Below are positions 1 through 11,790 of a stretch of 64,000 bases of DNA, one piece after another. This DNA is from Ectocarpus siliculosus (lineage: Eukaryota > Sar > Phaeophyceae > Ectocarpales > Ectocarpaceae), in assembly GCA_000310025.1 (NCBI GenBank), contig FN649739.1, positions 3,082,700 to 3,146,699 on the forward strand. The letters are read 5' to 3'. Positions within the stretch are counted from its first letter, which is position 1. Each line of letters starts with the position of its first letter. The notes under the pieces are model-generated. The model ran no database searches and was not told the origin of the DNA. It saw nothing but the letters and a program-made list of their open reading frames with translations. The translations under genes and the position numbers were made by a program.

Positions 1-3000
1 CAGCAAGAGTTTGGATCCAAGGGTCATGTGTTGTATCATGTGCGTCACAAACATCGTGCGGCTTACCACACGCCAAGTAGCTGGAACTCACCGGAAAGGC
101 CAACTGCAGCCACCGCTAACAGCTCCAACGCAGCGGTCTTCATGATTGTCCCTTGTTCTCCCAGCCAGACCAACAAGCAAGGCGGACTGCGTGGGCTATC
201 CCCAGATTCTTAGATCCTTAGCTTCCCAAGCGGGACGCTGCACTGTCTGAAAGTTTATTCAGACGCGAGAAGAGAAACAAATCAATTGTTCATGCCATAG
301 ACTACAGTCTAAGCATCATCTCAACATCTCAACCATCTGTTAAATACCATCATGGCGCCGTAGTTAGTTGAAGTCTCCGAGTTACAGATTATACTGAATA
401 CCGTAGGTTGCACCAGATACCATACCCATGTGAAAACAAGTTTGGATTTCAAACGTGGACGCATGGGTGTGGCATTTGGTGTATGTAGGGGGGGTGCGAT
501 ATCTCACGTCGCCCATGTGACGAAGGGCGCCAACAGCAGGGCTGGACCTGACAGGGTGTACTCATTGTCGTGCATGCCGTATTCGTTGGACCACAGGTTC
601 TTCAAGCACTCCTTCGTTAAGCATCGAAGCCCCGCGCTGCCCCTACGACAACGAACGGGCTCTTTACATAGCGCGCCAATGCGCCGAGAATCCTACCAAA
701 AATCGCAAAACCCCCGTCAAACTTGTTCTGGCAAGCCATGAGCTGAAGAGATCATTCCGTTTCCAACGACATATAGTGATTTGTATGGCGTCTTCCGCCA
801 AATGATCGTCTTCGAGCGACGACACTGACGGCGACGGCGACGGCGACAGCGACACAGGGAATCCTCCGCGAAACGCAACGACCAAGGATTTTCTTCCAAC
901 GACTCCAGCTGATCCTCGGCCTCTTTTCTCCAGCGTCGGCGACGACAGCTCGGAAGATGGAACTTTTCCACCCTTTCGTTGTGTAGTGCAGTCATTTTCC
1001 AATGCACACTTATGCTATGTTCATCGTCCATGAGGTTGATTGATCTGCTTTTCACATCATCTATCTTCACGATGCGGTTGTTGGACAGGGTTTCGATATC
1101 ACACAATTCACGAGGACCTTGTAAATTTCACTTCTCGCTTTGAATCTCTAGTTTGAACGCATTATAAACTACAAACACTTGAGTCCGAACCCACGTTTCA
1201 TGACGTGCATTTTACTATCGCATTCTACGCCCATTCACGTCCGCTTTTCGTACCTGGAAAATAGCCGGTCGATTCTTCTAGATACAGGCGGAGTTATTTT
1301 TGTGTCTTGTATTGTAAATATTTCATTTCACTCTTTCAACTCCTGGCCGGAAGTCTCACCAAGGTACTCGATTTTTTCTGGAGCACTTATATTATCTTGC
1401 CTCGCATTGCCTGTTCATTATTGTTCTTTTCCGGTATGCATCATGGATCCATTCGCGAAAGATAGTGCGCGGCCGCGATGATACCCAATCGGCCAACCCA
1501 GGCATACAACCCATCTGTTACGCTATATGGTCTGTCCCCGGTCTTTACTCTACACTACAGAGCATTGTTCTGTTGCGCCAGCTTTGATACTCCCGCAACA
1601 AGTGCCCAAAGTGCTGGAAACTTCATTGACTTATCGCGCAGCGGAAAACCCAGGTATTTGGAAGCGGTCCCATACCATGGTACCCCGGCAAGCCGGTCAG
1701 GTGTCCAATATCCTCCAATATTTTATTACGGTTGCGGCACTTCGTTCCTCCACGCTGTCAAATTGGAGGATTTTTCAATATTACCCTCGATGGAACAAGG
1801 TAAACCAACACGAGGCTATCTTCATCTATTGTGACATACTACACACTCCTGTGGAACTTCGAAGAGGACCCCAAAATCCGGGAGTCGAACCATCACCACT
1901 CACTTGAGTATATTAATTCGCTGCCACAAAATGACCGTTTTCAATCTTTTCCCGTTAGGTGCCCTACAAACAAACTACACCGTGGAGCACTACGGTCGAG
2001 AGAGGTTGTCAATGGTGTGGTGGTGCATGGAGATACTATATTGTATCATGCCAAAGACTTCGGATTGTGGCTGAGGCACATTATATCGAAATTCCCGGTG
2101 CGAACATTGATTCCCTGCTCACGGGGGTCGTCGTGAAAACACGTACTTATACTTTGGGTAAATTTCATCTGGCAGCTGTGGTTGCATACATTTTTGAATA
2201 GCTCGTCGTTTCATATCTTGCGAAATCTGTGACGGCCTTCAAAGCCATTGCGTACAGTCGATCAAATCCTACTAAAGCCAATTGGTTGGAATTTACAGAT
2301 GAAGGAAAAGAAGCGAAAGGAAAAGAACGACGAAGGGACGAATGGAGATCGAAGGAGGGCGTCGAAGAAGAATGAGAAAACGCTCCTGGTGAAAAGCGAG
2401 AATGAGGCTGTTGGGGGTGGCTCGAGAATATTAGTAGCGAATATTAGTAGCAGGACGAAAGAGGAGGGAGAAGAAGCGAGACAAATGGAAACAAACATGA
2501 AAGAAGAGGTATACGTAGTTGGGTGGAGGAGCGAGTTTCGACCAGTTGATCTTCCACTCAAGCGGTGCAGACGTTTTGATTTTCAATACTACCCAAAGGT
2601 ATCGATAGAAAAGTATAGATTTATGTTTGCCGAGAGGGTGGTAAATGCAATGAGGAGGATGAAGAGCAAGAGGTCTAAGTGAACAAGTACTGTAGCTGCT
2701 GCATTTCCTGCACAGCACATGCACAATACACTTGGACCTCTGATCGGAGCAGTACTGTAGGGGAACTGGAGCACCTCCTGACGGATAGTCGTAGGCCCTC
2801 AACAATTCGAAGCATAGGCAGCAGACACAGGCGAGTTCGTTCACTCCATGCTCGCTCTTCAGTGCTCTCGACATGGTTGTTCATGATTGCGTACTTGCCG
2901 ACCCTTCTTCTCCGCTCCACAATCCACTCCGCACTCCGCACTCCGGTCTTCGCAATGATGTTTTTTGCACATTACCGCAGCCGCCGTGAGTATGTGGTAC

Positions 3001-3190
3001 AATTATTATGTTTTTTTCACCCTCGTCAGGTAGGACTACAGCAGCAGTAGCAATCGTCTCTCTTCTTCGCGCGTTCTCTGTCTATCTTCTCTTCTGGTGC
3101 GATGGACGCACCGCCACATACAATTCGTCTTGTGACTCGCTTCACTCAGGGTGGCGGCAGAAGCCGCAACCACCCTTGTACATACGGAGT
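1..3190. other. No recognisable gene
   Basis: Only short unrelated open frames are present. Visible structure is limited to an acidic (Asp-Gly)n coding-like stretch near 815-860, a purine-rich block at 2,295-2,510, and an AT-rich part near 1,180-2,200. I could not connect any of these to a protein family or to plausible splice sites, so I leave the stretch unassigned. Confidence 0.5.
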
Positions 3191-3199
3191 GCACGTTTT

Positions 3200-4601
3200 G
3201 ACGACATCTGCTTATTTATCTCGCACGCCCAAGCACCTCTTCCCCGCCCGCGCACACCCCTGATAGTGAGCGAGGGGTGCTTGACAAGGAAGGCGTGTCC
3301 TACGTGACGTTTGCGGGGGGATTGAACATCACGTCGATCAGCAGCTGCTCCACCAAGGCACCAAGGGGGCAAGAATAGGAGAAGTCGCCGCTGAGGACCC
3401 ATCATCGAAGACAAAGACCTTCCGTTGTCATCGTTACTCAGACCACCTCGCCGCACACGGGCACCACGCAGCTACAGCAAGTTTAGGAAGTTTGGGTGAT
3501 GCATCAGAGCCAGCCGCGGAAGAAGCTTACATTTACTTCTCAGCTCCTGAACGCTGCATGGTACCCCCGAACTGATCAAACTGACTGTGGATTCTTAGGC
3601 TTGCGGGCAATTGTTGCGGGACAACGAAAATTTCCACCCGGTTTGCTGGTTCGGTTTGGCAAGGATGTGGATGTGTGTCATGTGCGAACAAGCTGCTGCG
3701 GTGCGGTCCTGGAAGCAGAACACGTGCCAAGCTCTTCTGTAGTTGAGTATCCTGCTGCTGCGAGTAGCGGGTCTGCTATGTACATCGAAATGCGCTCTGG
3801 GCGTAATGGCAAATCGAATCAGCGCCACAGCTCGAGTGCAAGTGCAAGTAGAACTTTTGGAACTGGGTCGCGCAATCGCGCCCCTATCGGGACTTACACG
3901 GAAAGGACACCCATTTCTCTCACACGCCGAAGCAGCCCTCCCCCGCCCCCCGCGCGCGCTCCTGACAGTGAGCAGCGGCGCCTGACCAGGTGTGTGTGCA
4001 TAGATTGGTGTAGTACATACTGTAGGTGTGACTCGATTTTTTCGGGGGGTTGAATATCATGAATATCATATCCACAGCTGCTCCGTCACAATGGGAGAGG
4101 GCGCCATTGACGACCGCCATCGAATACAAAGGCTTCTGTGTCAACGTTACCCAGAGAACCTTACCAAACACGGGCACCACGCGGCTACAGGAAGTTTGGG
4201 TGATGAATCGGAGCCGTACACGGAATAGAAAGAGCTGTGTTCTGTTTCCTCCAAAGAACAGAAACAAGAAGAGATGAGGCGGCGACAGATTCATAACGCA
4301 GCGACGCAGCGACGCAGCGACGGGCACCACTGCCCACTGCTCCGCAGGAAGTCTACATTTCACGCACATGCACACACCCACGAATCATACCTGGAGAACA
4401 AAAGTATTTGCCGGACCCTTGCGCGACCACTGGGAGAGTGCAGAGACTGCCAACGAGTGTGGGACAGCATACATAGCGATTGCGCGAAACCCGCAACACA
4501 TGAACATAATTTTTCGGCCGCCGAATTCGGAATATTCACACCGAAGAGCAATACGATGGTTGGTTGCGGGATTCAAGGATTTCTTGCTGTCACTCATATA
4601 T
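3200..4601. repeat. Mosaic repeat unit, copy I (left half)
   Basis: This segment is nearly identical over most of its length to 20,990-22,700. That second copy carries about 330 bp extra (near 21,311-21,640) at the point corresponding to 3,540. An open frame at 3,496-4,053 is conserved in the other copy at 21,653-22,093, but it is low-complexity and shows no family I recognise, so conservation is probably simple DNA identity. The unit is cut at 4,601 by a YR retroelement and resumes at 8,434. The copy at 22,690-22,720 reads straight through that point. Confidence 0.75.
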
Positions 4602-4864
4602 AGGAAGGTTTGTTCGTCGAAGCAGATAGAATAAACTGGTGTTTATTTTGTAACAGTCGAATTAGAATTTGGCTTCATTTTCTACCGGAAACCCAGGGTC
4701 ACGGTGTTTGGAATTATTAGTCTATAGTTGGGGGTGTCATTCCGTGATCGAGTCCACGCAGGGGCTGTAGCAAAGTCGGGTAACGTGTGACAGCTACAGA
4801 GCGCGTGAAGCAACGGAAGGACAGCAGCAGCCGCCTAACGCAGTAGCGGCGGCAGTTTAGAAAA
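4602..4864 (+). repeat. Split direct repeat A1
   Basis: A 263 bp terminal repeat matching A2 (7,865-8,127) and the left end of the long copy (9,252-9,514). All three begin AGGAAGGTTTGTTCGTCG and end at TTTAGAAAA, with unrelated flanks on the left, which fixes the outer terminus. Confidence 0.85.
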
Positions 4865-4920
4865 GGGCGGGACGGGACACGGCGCAAGCATTGGGGAAGT
4901 GACCAGCACGCGACTCTCCA

Positions 4921-4928
4921 TATAAAGG
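4921..4928 (+). promoter_or_regulatory. Candidate TATA box of the YR element
   Basis: TATAAAGG lies 56 bp inside the end of A1 and is kept at the equivalent place in the long copy (9,571). Position and conservation suggest a start of transcription just downstream, in the leader before the hairpin array. No transcript data are available here. Confidence 0.4.
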
Positions 4929-6019
4929 TGTGTACTCGTGTCCAACATCCATCGTGTCGGCCGTGTTCCTAATTCGCGTCCCGCTACTCTTGTGACCTCA
5001 CCGCTGCGTGCATTTAGCACGAGGGGGGAGGGTGCAGTAAGATAAGCGGCGGCAAGCCAACGCAGTCTCGCTCGCCGCGCCGCTCAGATAGGTCCCTTCC
5101 CAAACATGGGATGCGGTTCATCCCAACCGAGACGTACTCTCGCTGAAGAAAAAAAATGCGGTTCGTCCCAACCAGACGTACTCTCTCTGAAGAAAAAATT
5201 CAACGGCAAAAAGAAAGAGCGGGGCCTGTTGTATGGTCGCACGCTGACTTGTCGCGGTTGATAGCAGCCATTGTACTGCACGGGGTGGAGGAACCCTGCG
5301 GCATCGGACATAACCAATCGACCCGCGGCAGTAGGGCATGATGCTGTCACGATTATGCACATGAGGCAGGTGCCTTGTTTTCTGTTTCCCCCGGCTTACT
5401 AGGGACTACTTGCCGGTACAATCTTGTCTGTGCCGCGCACAGAGGGGCATATAGCTGAAGGAATCGACGATAATATGCCCACTCACGTAAGCAATCGTCT
5501 CCACGGATGGTATTGACAAGTCCCCACTGATGGTATCGACAAGTCCCATGGCATACAAAGCGGCCGCATACGTAATCGGAAAGTGCATTCAACAGCATTC
5601 ACGGGAACGGATAAAAGCAAAAACACATGCATGCGAGAGAAAGACTCAAAGAAAAAGACTGAAAAACAATGAAGACGAGAAAAAAAAAAACGAGACAGCG
5701 AACTACGTGCTGTATGCATAAGGAAAAAGAAGATGAGAAAAAAATAGGGGGGGGAGGTGGATGTGACACGCGAGGTTCGAACTCGCGAGGAACGTCAGGT
5801 AGCGGTCCATGTGAGTGCATCACGGTCTCGAGGGGCATCACGTCAAATTTATTGCCGCCGTGACACAAACCTTCTATAAGAATACGTCACGTCCATCGAC
5901 GATTAAGCGACCAAAAACGCCCGGACAGCAATTGATGCATGCCAAAAACTCGTCAACCTGCCGTAGGATTGTCTATGCGGAAGTGATCTCAATGAAAATA
6001 AAAAAAAACAAGGACACGC

Positions 6020-6530
6020 ACCAGCACGGGACGCGCCAATAGTGGAAGCACTCGTCCGTGCTGTTGGCGAGTGGAAGTTAACCGATCTCAACGCAACGAA
6101 ACACGAAGTCATACATGTATCAGCACGGGATGCGCCAATGAGTGGAAGCACCCGCGCTGTTGGCGAGTAGAGTTAACCGAATTCAACGCAGCGGTAGAAA
6201 AATACCACAAATCATGCATCAGTACGGGACGCGCCAATGAGTGGAAGCACCCGTGCTGCATATGTGATGTCAGCCTCAGCACGGGACGCGCCAATGAGTG
6301 GAAGCACTCGTGCGGTTGGTGAGTAGAGTTAACCGATCTCAAAAAGAAAGAACAAAACGCCGTACATGTATCAGCACGGGACGCGCCAATGAGTGGAAGC
6401 ACCCGCGCTGTTGGCGAGTAGAGTTAACCGAATTCAACGCAGCGGTAGAAAAATACCACAAATCATGCATCAGTACGGGACGCGCCAATGAGTGGAAGCA
6501 CCCGTGCTGCATATGTGATGTCAGCCTCAG
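6020..6530 (+). repeat. Array of hairpin-forming subrepeats (short copy)
   Basis: About seven units built on a GACGCGCCAATGAGTGGAAG core, each flanked by inverted arms such as CAGCACGGG and CCCGTGCTG (9 bp stem, 21 nt loop). Linkers alternate between a TTGGCGAGTAGAG type and a CATATGTGATGTCAGCC type. The same array is longer in the full element (10,655-11,790). The array ends abruptly at the internal deletion junction near 6,530. Confidence 0.85.
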
Positions 6531-6532
6531 TC

Positions 6533-7585
6533 TAGAAGGACTTACACGTCAGGCTTCAATTCAACTCTTGGTGCACGTTTCGCAGGCTGACGGAGAAGCC
6601 CAAGTTCCTAGGGCAACGTGCCGGGGACCTTCATGTGTGGGAGTTGATAGACTTCGTAGCCTGGTGTTTCGAGTCTGAGGGTAATCTAGCGAGTACAATA
6701 TCCGGAAAACTCACGGCTGTACAACATTTTCATAGGCTGGAAGCTTCTGTCGAGCTAGACTTGTCGTCTCCGATGTTGAAATGTGCGCTAAGGGGGATTG
6801 CGAGGAACCACGTGGCTGTGGGGACGGTACGCCGTGTGCGCCTGCCTGTGTCTTGGCGTATGCTGCTGGACGGGGAAAGCGCAAGCCAGAACTGGGGGGA
6901 AGGGGGCAGAGTGATGTGGCTGTGTCTGTGCTTGTCCTATCTCTTTATCACACGGTCTGATGAGGTGTTCGCGAATGATGCGGGCAGGGTGCATGAGGCA
7001 CACTGTCTTACGAGGGCGGACGTAGCATTGTTTGCTGGCGAGACGCAATTAGTCTTTAGTCACTATCGTAGAGCAGACCGTGTCGAAATGAGGTTTAGAG
7101 GGCACAAGGCCGATCAAGAGCAGAAAGGAAACATACGGGTTCGTACGCGAGACGAAGTCACCGGACCGCAGTCAGGTGTGAGAGCACGCGGTGGCGCGGT
7201 GGCTCTTGTGGTGGAGCTGTTATCGTGTCATGCGACGTTCCCTGACTCCGCACCGTTGGCTTCGTACCGTAGTGGAAGAGCAGTGAGAGTAGTGAGGTAT
7301 ACTGCTGCCCTCCGTGCACTCAGAGAAGTGGTAGCGAGGTCGGGGCGTAACCCCCAGGAGTACGCGTTGCACTCGTTGCGAATTGGAGGCGCGACGGCTC
7401 TTGCATCGGGCGGAGACATCGCAGAACGAGTGATTCAGAGAGAAGGGAAGTGGAGGTCGGATGCATACAAGCCGTACGCGCGAAACAATGTAGAGGATTC
7501 GCGGCGAGTGTCACGGAAACTTACAGACGGCAGTAGGATCGTATCGAGACAGCCGGGGGAGGGGACCGTCTGGGGGAACGGATAG
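6533..7585 (+). CDS. Tyrosine recombinase of YR retroelement, intact core
   Basis: The first ATG in frame is at 6,635 (316 codons), but the frame is open from about 6,536. The protein would catalyse insertion of the element's cDNA by site-specific recombination through a covalent phosphotyrosine. Catalytic features visible: the first Arg in FITRSDEV, a Lys in RGHKADQ, the box II motif HSLRIGGATA (H-x-x-R) and a downstream Tyr in DAYKPYAR. It matches the recombinase of the long copy closely, but that copy has an extra T near 16,541 which breaks it; this one reads through. A 5 bp duplication near 6,560 disrupts the extreme N-terminus, so the protein begins inside the family's usual N-terminal domain. 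Confidence 0.8.
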
Positions 7586-7626
7586 TTGACTTATTCGGTA
7601 GTCGTCCAGAAACTGACCTCGATGTG

Positions 7627-7864
7627 GGTGTTGTAGAATGGTGTGTACCATTTGAGGACTTGGTCAGTTTTGGGACTCCTGCGTTTGCAGTCGTAGTCCC
7701 CCGGCTAGTATTTGTGGGGAGAGAGATGGATTTGTAAGAGTTGACGCCGGCCTTTGCAGCTAACGCGGCCGGAGAGACGATGAGCGTTTCGTGCGTCTCT
7801 CTCCCCAACACGTAGCCTAGAAACCGAAGAAATAATGAAGCAATTCGAAAGAAAACAAAATAAA
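7627..7864 (+). repeat. Split direct repeat B1
   Basis: A 238 bp repeat matching B2 (8,196-8,433) and the right end of the long copy (16,997-17,235). It starts GGTGTTGTAGAATGG and ends AAAATAAA, so it closes with an AATAAA that could serve as a polyadenylation signal. It joins A2 without a spacer. Confidence 0.85.
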
Positions 7865-8127
7865 AGGAAGGTTTGTTCGTCGAAGCAGATAGAATAAACT
7901 GGTGTTTATTTTGTAACAGTCGAATTAGAATTTGGCTTCATTTTCTACCGGAAACCCAGGGTCACGGTGTTTGGAATTATTAGTCTATAGTTGGGGGTGT
8001 CATTCCGTGATCGAGTCCACGCAGGGGCTGTAGCAAAGTCGGGTAACGTGTGACAGCTACAGAGCGCGTGAAGCAACGGAAGGACAGCAGCAGCCGCCTA
8101 ACGCAGTAGCGGCGGCAGTTTAGAAAA
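7865..8127 (+). repeat. Split direct repeat A2
   Basis: 263 bp, the same length and nearly the same sequence as A1. It is followed by a 68 bp unique spacer before B2. The B1-A2 junction resembles the joint expected from a circular intermediate. Confidence 0.85.
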
Positions 8128-8195
8128 TCCCGCCCTCCCATCCCTTTTCTTTCGAAGGTGGGGGCATAAGTTCGGGAATATTCGGTATCTAGTCA

Positions 8196-8433
8196 GGTGT
8201 TGTAGAATGGTGTGTACCATTTGAGGACTTGGTCAGTTTTGGGACTCCTGCGTTTGCAGTCGTAGTCCCCCGGCTAGTATTTGTGGGGAGAGAGATGGAT
8301 TTGTAAGAGTTGACGCCGGCCTTTGCAGCTAACGCGGCCGGAGAGACGATGAGCGTTTCGTGCGTCTCTCTCCCCAACACGTAGCCTAGAAACCGAAGAA
8401 ATAATGAAGCAATTCGAAAGAAAACAAAATAAA
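8196..8433 (+). repeat. Split direct repeat B2 (right terminus)
   Basis: 238 bp copy of B1. To its right the host repeat resumes (8,434 onward matches about 22,708 onward), which defines the outer end of the element. Confidence 0.85.
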
Positions 8434-9251
8434 CTATACTTCGGTTGAAGGTGCTACGTGCTGTAGATGCGCAGGTCGATGTGCCGCACACGAACACTAC
8501 ACTACAGCACCGAGAAACACCAAGCAACACTGAGAGAGGACAGGCAGGCAGACAGACAGACTGGGGCAGGAAAGCGGAACAAATTTAGCACCACCACGTT
8601 TTTCTGCGGTTCGGCCCACGTGCTGCACGCGGCCCAGCCATTGAGGCGGACGGAGGGGCCGCAACTTTCTCCCAAAATTCATATGCACAGCAAATATGCA
8701 CATGTATGTTGTCGCATGTAGTCTATACAGTACCAATTCGTCTGCGAATCACCCATCGATCACATGATCACAAGGAACACAATGCGAAAACTCACACGTC
8801 GATCATCGCACGGCGTGGGATCTGATTGAACAACAAATGTTAAGGATTGGCCGCCCGCCCCCCAATGGGGCTGGGGGCCAACATACAAGACGGATGGTGG
8901 TGAGTGTCCGGGAGGAAGGAAAGGGGAAGAAGAAGGGTTGTCCGGATCCCTCTATGAGCTTGCTACGGGGAGATGATTTGTAGGGGCGGGAAGAAGGGAC
9001 GGTGTTGGGAGAGGCAAGGAAGTGGTGAAGAATTTCGGCACTCAACGAGCGCGCGGTCCCGTCGGGGGTGAAAGGAACATGTCAGTCCGTAGTCTTGTCT
9101 ATCGGAATCGAAAAGCCGAAAAATCGAGGTATACATTATGTACATAACGATGGAGAAGGCCGACGAGGAAGGTACGAAGAGAGGAAATTGCACCCAACGT
9201 TCGAAGTCGGTGTGAAAACCGCCGCAAGGAAGGAGTGCGAAGGGAAAAAAA
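8434..9251. repeat. Mosaic repeat unit, copy I (right half)
   Basis: Three joined segments recur elsewhere: 8,434-8,713 matches 22,708-22,993, 8,715-8,838 matches 37,738-37,862, and 8,840-9,250 matches about 19,340-19,760. The junction at 8,712-8,720 reads through the point where the gypsy element is inserted in the other copy, so it serves as an empty-site reference. Short open frames here are not convincing genes. Confidence 0.75.
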
Positions 9252-9514
9252 AGGAAGGTTTGTTCGTCGAAGCAGATAGAATAAACTGGTGTTTATTTTG
9301 TAACAGTCGAATTAGAATTTGGCTTCATTTTCTACCGGAAACCCAGGGTCACGGCGTTTGGAATTATTACTCTATAGTTGGGGGTGTCATTCCGTGATCG
9401 AGTCCACGCAGGGGCTGTAGCGAAGTCGGGTAACGTGTGACAGCTACAGAGCGCGTGAGGCAACGGAAGGACAGCAGCAGCCGCCTTACGCAGTAGCGGC
9501 GGCAGTTTAGAAAA
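9252..9514 (+). repeat. Terminal repeat A of long YR element
   Basis: 263 bp, matching A1 and A2 of the short copy with a few substitutions. It marks the left end; the sequence immediately outside is the A-rich end of the repeat shared with 19,760. Confidence 0.85.
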
Positions 9515-10654
9515 GGGCGGGACGGGACACGGCGCAAGCATTGGGGAAGCGACCAGCACGCGACTCTCCATATAAAGGTGTGTACGCGTGTCCAACATCC
9601 ATCGTGTCGGCCGTGTTCCTATTCGCGTCCCGCTACTCTTGTGACCTCACCGCTGCGTGCATTTAGCACGAGGGGGGAGGGTGCAGTAAGATAAGCGACG
9701 GCAAGCCACCGCAGTCTCGCTCGCCACGCCGCTCAGATAGGTACCTCCCCAAACATGGGATGCGGTTCATCCCAATCGAGACGTACTCTCGCTGAAGAAA
9801 AAAATTCAACGGAAAAAAGAAAGCGCGGGGCCTGTTGTATGGTCGCACGCTGACTTGTCGCGGTTGCTGTACGTGCCACGATAGCAGCCATTGTACTGCA
9901 CGGGGCGGAGGAATCTTGCGGCTTCGGACCTAACCCAATCGACCCGCGGCAGTAGGGCATGTCAAGAGTATGCACATGAGGCAGGTGCCTTGTTTTTTCT
10001 GTTTTCCCCGGCTTGGGACTACTTGCCGGTACAACCTTATCGGTGCCACGCACAGAGGGGCATATAGCTGAAGGAACCCACGATAATATGCTCACTCACG
10101 TGAGCAATCGCCTCAACGGATGGTATTGACAAGTCCCCACTGATGGTATTGACAAGTCCCCACGGTATACAAAGCGGCCGCATACGTAATCGGAAAGTGC
10201 ATTCAACAGCACTCACGGGAACGGATAAAAGCAAAAACCACATGCATGCGAGAGAAAGACTCAAAGAAAATACTGAAAAACAAAGAAGACGAGAAAAAAA
10301 AACGAGACAGCGAACTACGTGCTGTATGCATGAGGAAAAAGAAGATGAAAAAAAAAAAAGGGGCGAGAAGAAAATGACCGCGTCGTTCGAACCCGCGAAG
10401 GCCGTCATTAATAGGTCAATCTGGGTGTATCAAGGTCTCGAGAGGCATCAAATCGTGCGCGCACATGCCGTGACACAAACGTTCTATAACAATACGTCAC
10501 ATCCAACGACGATTAAGCGACCGTTCCAAAAACGCCCGGACAGCAACTGATGCATGCCAGAACTCGTCAACCTGCCGTAGGATTGTCTATGCGGAAGTGA
10601 TCTCAATGAAAAAAAAAAAAAAATAGAAAAAAAAAAAAAAAAGACGGATACGCA
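9515..10654 (+). other. Leader of the long YR element
   Basis: Homologous to 4,865-6,015 of the short copy. It contains TATAAAGG at 9,571 and short A-rich tracts, but no convincing coding frame. Presumed 5' untranslated leader. Confidence 0.6.
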
Positions 10655-11790
10655 CCAGCACGGACGCGCCAATAGTGGAAGCACTCGTCCATGTTGTTGG
10701 CGAGTGGAAGTTAACCGATCTCAACGTACCGAAACACGAAGTTATACATGTATCAGCGCGGGACGCGCCAATAAGTGGAAGCACCCGCGCTGTTGGCGAG
10801 TAGAGCTGACCGCATGGCGTTGCATGTGTGCTGGCAGCCTCAGCACGGGACGTGCCAACGAATGGAAGCATCCGCGCTGTTGGCGAATAGAGTTAACCGA
10901 ATTCAACGCAGCGGTAGAAAAATACCACAAATCACGCATCAGTACGGGACGCGCCAATGAGTGGAAGCACCCGTGCTGCATATGTGATGTCAGCCTCAGC
11001 ATGGGACGCGCCAACGAGTGGAAGCACTCGTGCTGTTGGCGAGTAGAGTTAACCGATCTCAACAAGAAAGAAAAAAAAAAGCCGTACACGTATCAGCACG
11101 GGCCGCGCCAAGGAGTGGACGCACCCGTGCTGTTGGCGAGTAGAATTAACCGATTTCCACGCATCGAAAACGAATTCGTACACGTATCAGTACGGGACGC
11201 GCCAATGAGTGGAAGCACCCGTGCTGCATATGCGTTGTCAGTTTCAGCAAGGGACGCGCCAATGAGTGGAAGCACCCGCGCTGCGTATAAGTATCAGTAC
11301 GTGCTGCATATGCGTTGTCAGTTTCAGCAAGGGACGCGCCAATGAGTGGAAGCACCCGCGCTGCGTATAAGTATCAGTACGGGACGCGCCAATGAGTGGA
11401 AGCACCCGTGCTGCATATGCGTTGTCAGTTTCAGCGAGGGACGCGCCAATGAGTGGAAGCACCCGCGCTGCGTATAAGTATCAGTACGGGACGCGCCAAT
11501 GAGTGGAAGCACCCGTGCTGCATATGCGTTGTCAGTTTCAGCAAGGGACGCGCCAATGAGTGGAAGCACCCGCGCTGCGTATAAATATCAGTACGGGACG
11601 CGCCCATGAGTGGAAGCACCCGTGCTGCATATGTGTTGTCAGTTTCAGCGAGGGACGCGCCAATGAGTGGAAGCACCCGCGCTGTTGGCAAGTGGAGTTT
11701 ACCGTATCCAACGCATCGAAGAAAAGCATGAAAACACGTATTAGCACGGGACGCGCCAATGAGTGGAAGCACCCGTGTCGATGGCGAACC
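10655..11790 (+). repeat. Array of hairpin-forming subrepeats (long copy)
   Basis: About 15 or more units with a GACGCGCCAATGAGTGGAAG core. From about 11,188 to 11,690 they are organised as a 107 bp higher-order repeat (starts at 11,375, 11,482 and 11,589). Stem arms vary together in some units: CAGCACGGG with CCCGTGCTG, but CAGCGCGGG with CCCGCGCTG at 10,753-10,792. Where the linker begins TTGGCG, it can also pair with CGCCAA in the loop, giving an alternative fold. Confidence 0.85.

Larger units (their letters stand above)
4602..8433 (+). mobile_element. YR retroelement with split direct repeats, internally deleted
   Basis: The element has termini A1 (4,602-4,864), B1 (7,627-7,864), A2 (7,865-8,127) and B2 (8,196-8,433), the A1-internal-B1-A2-B2 split direct repeat plan known from PAT and Ngaro members of the DIRS order. 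B1 abuts A2 exactly. It sits in a copy of the mosaic repeat whose uninterrupted counterpart is at about 22,690-22,720. Relative to the long copy at 9,252-17,235, gag and RT/RNase H are missing: the tandem-repeat leader jumps to recombinase sequence at about 6,530. Only the recombinase ORF remains coding. It is probably non-autonomous. Confidence 0.8.

Noticed and set aside
3496-4053. 185-codon ORF conserved at 21,653-22,093
   Set aside because: Conservation equals that of the flanking repeat DNA and both strands are open; composition is low-complexity. No evidence of a gene.
6020-6530. Array of regularly spaced repeats considered as a CRISPR array
   Set aside because: Eukaryotic retroelement context, no unique spacers, and the same linkers recur.
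10704-11570. Open frames through the tandem array on both strands, with repeated WKHP or CFHSLARP units
   Set aside because: They are by-products of the subrepeat period; the array lies in the leader of the YR element.
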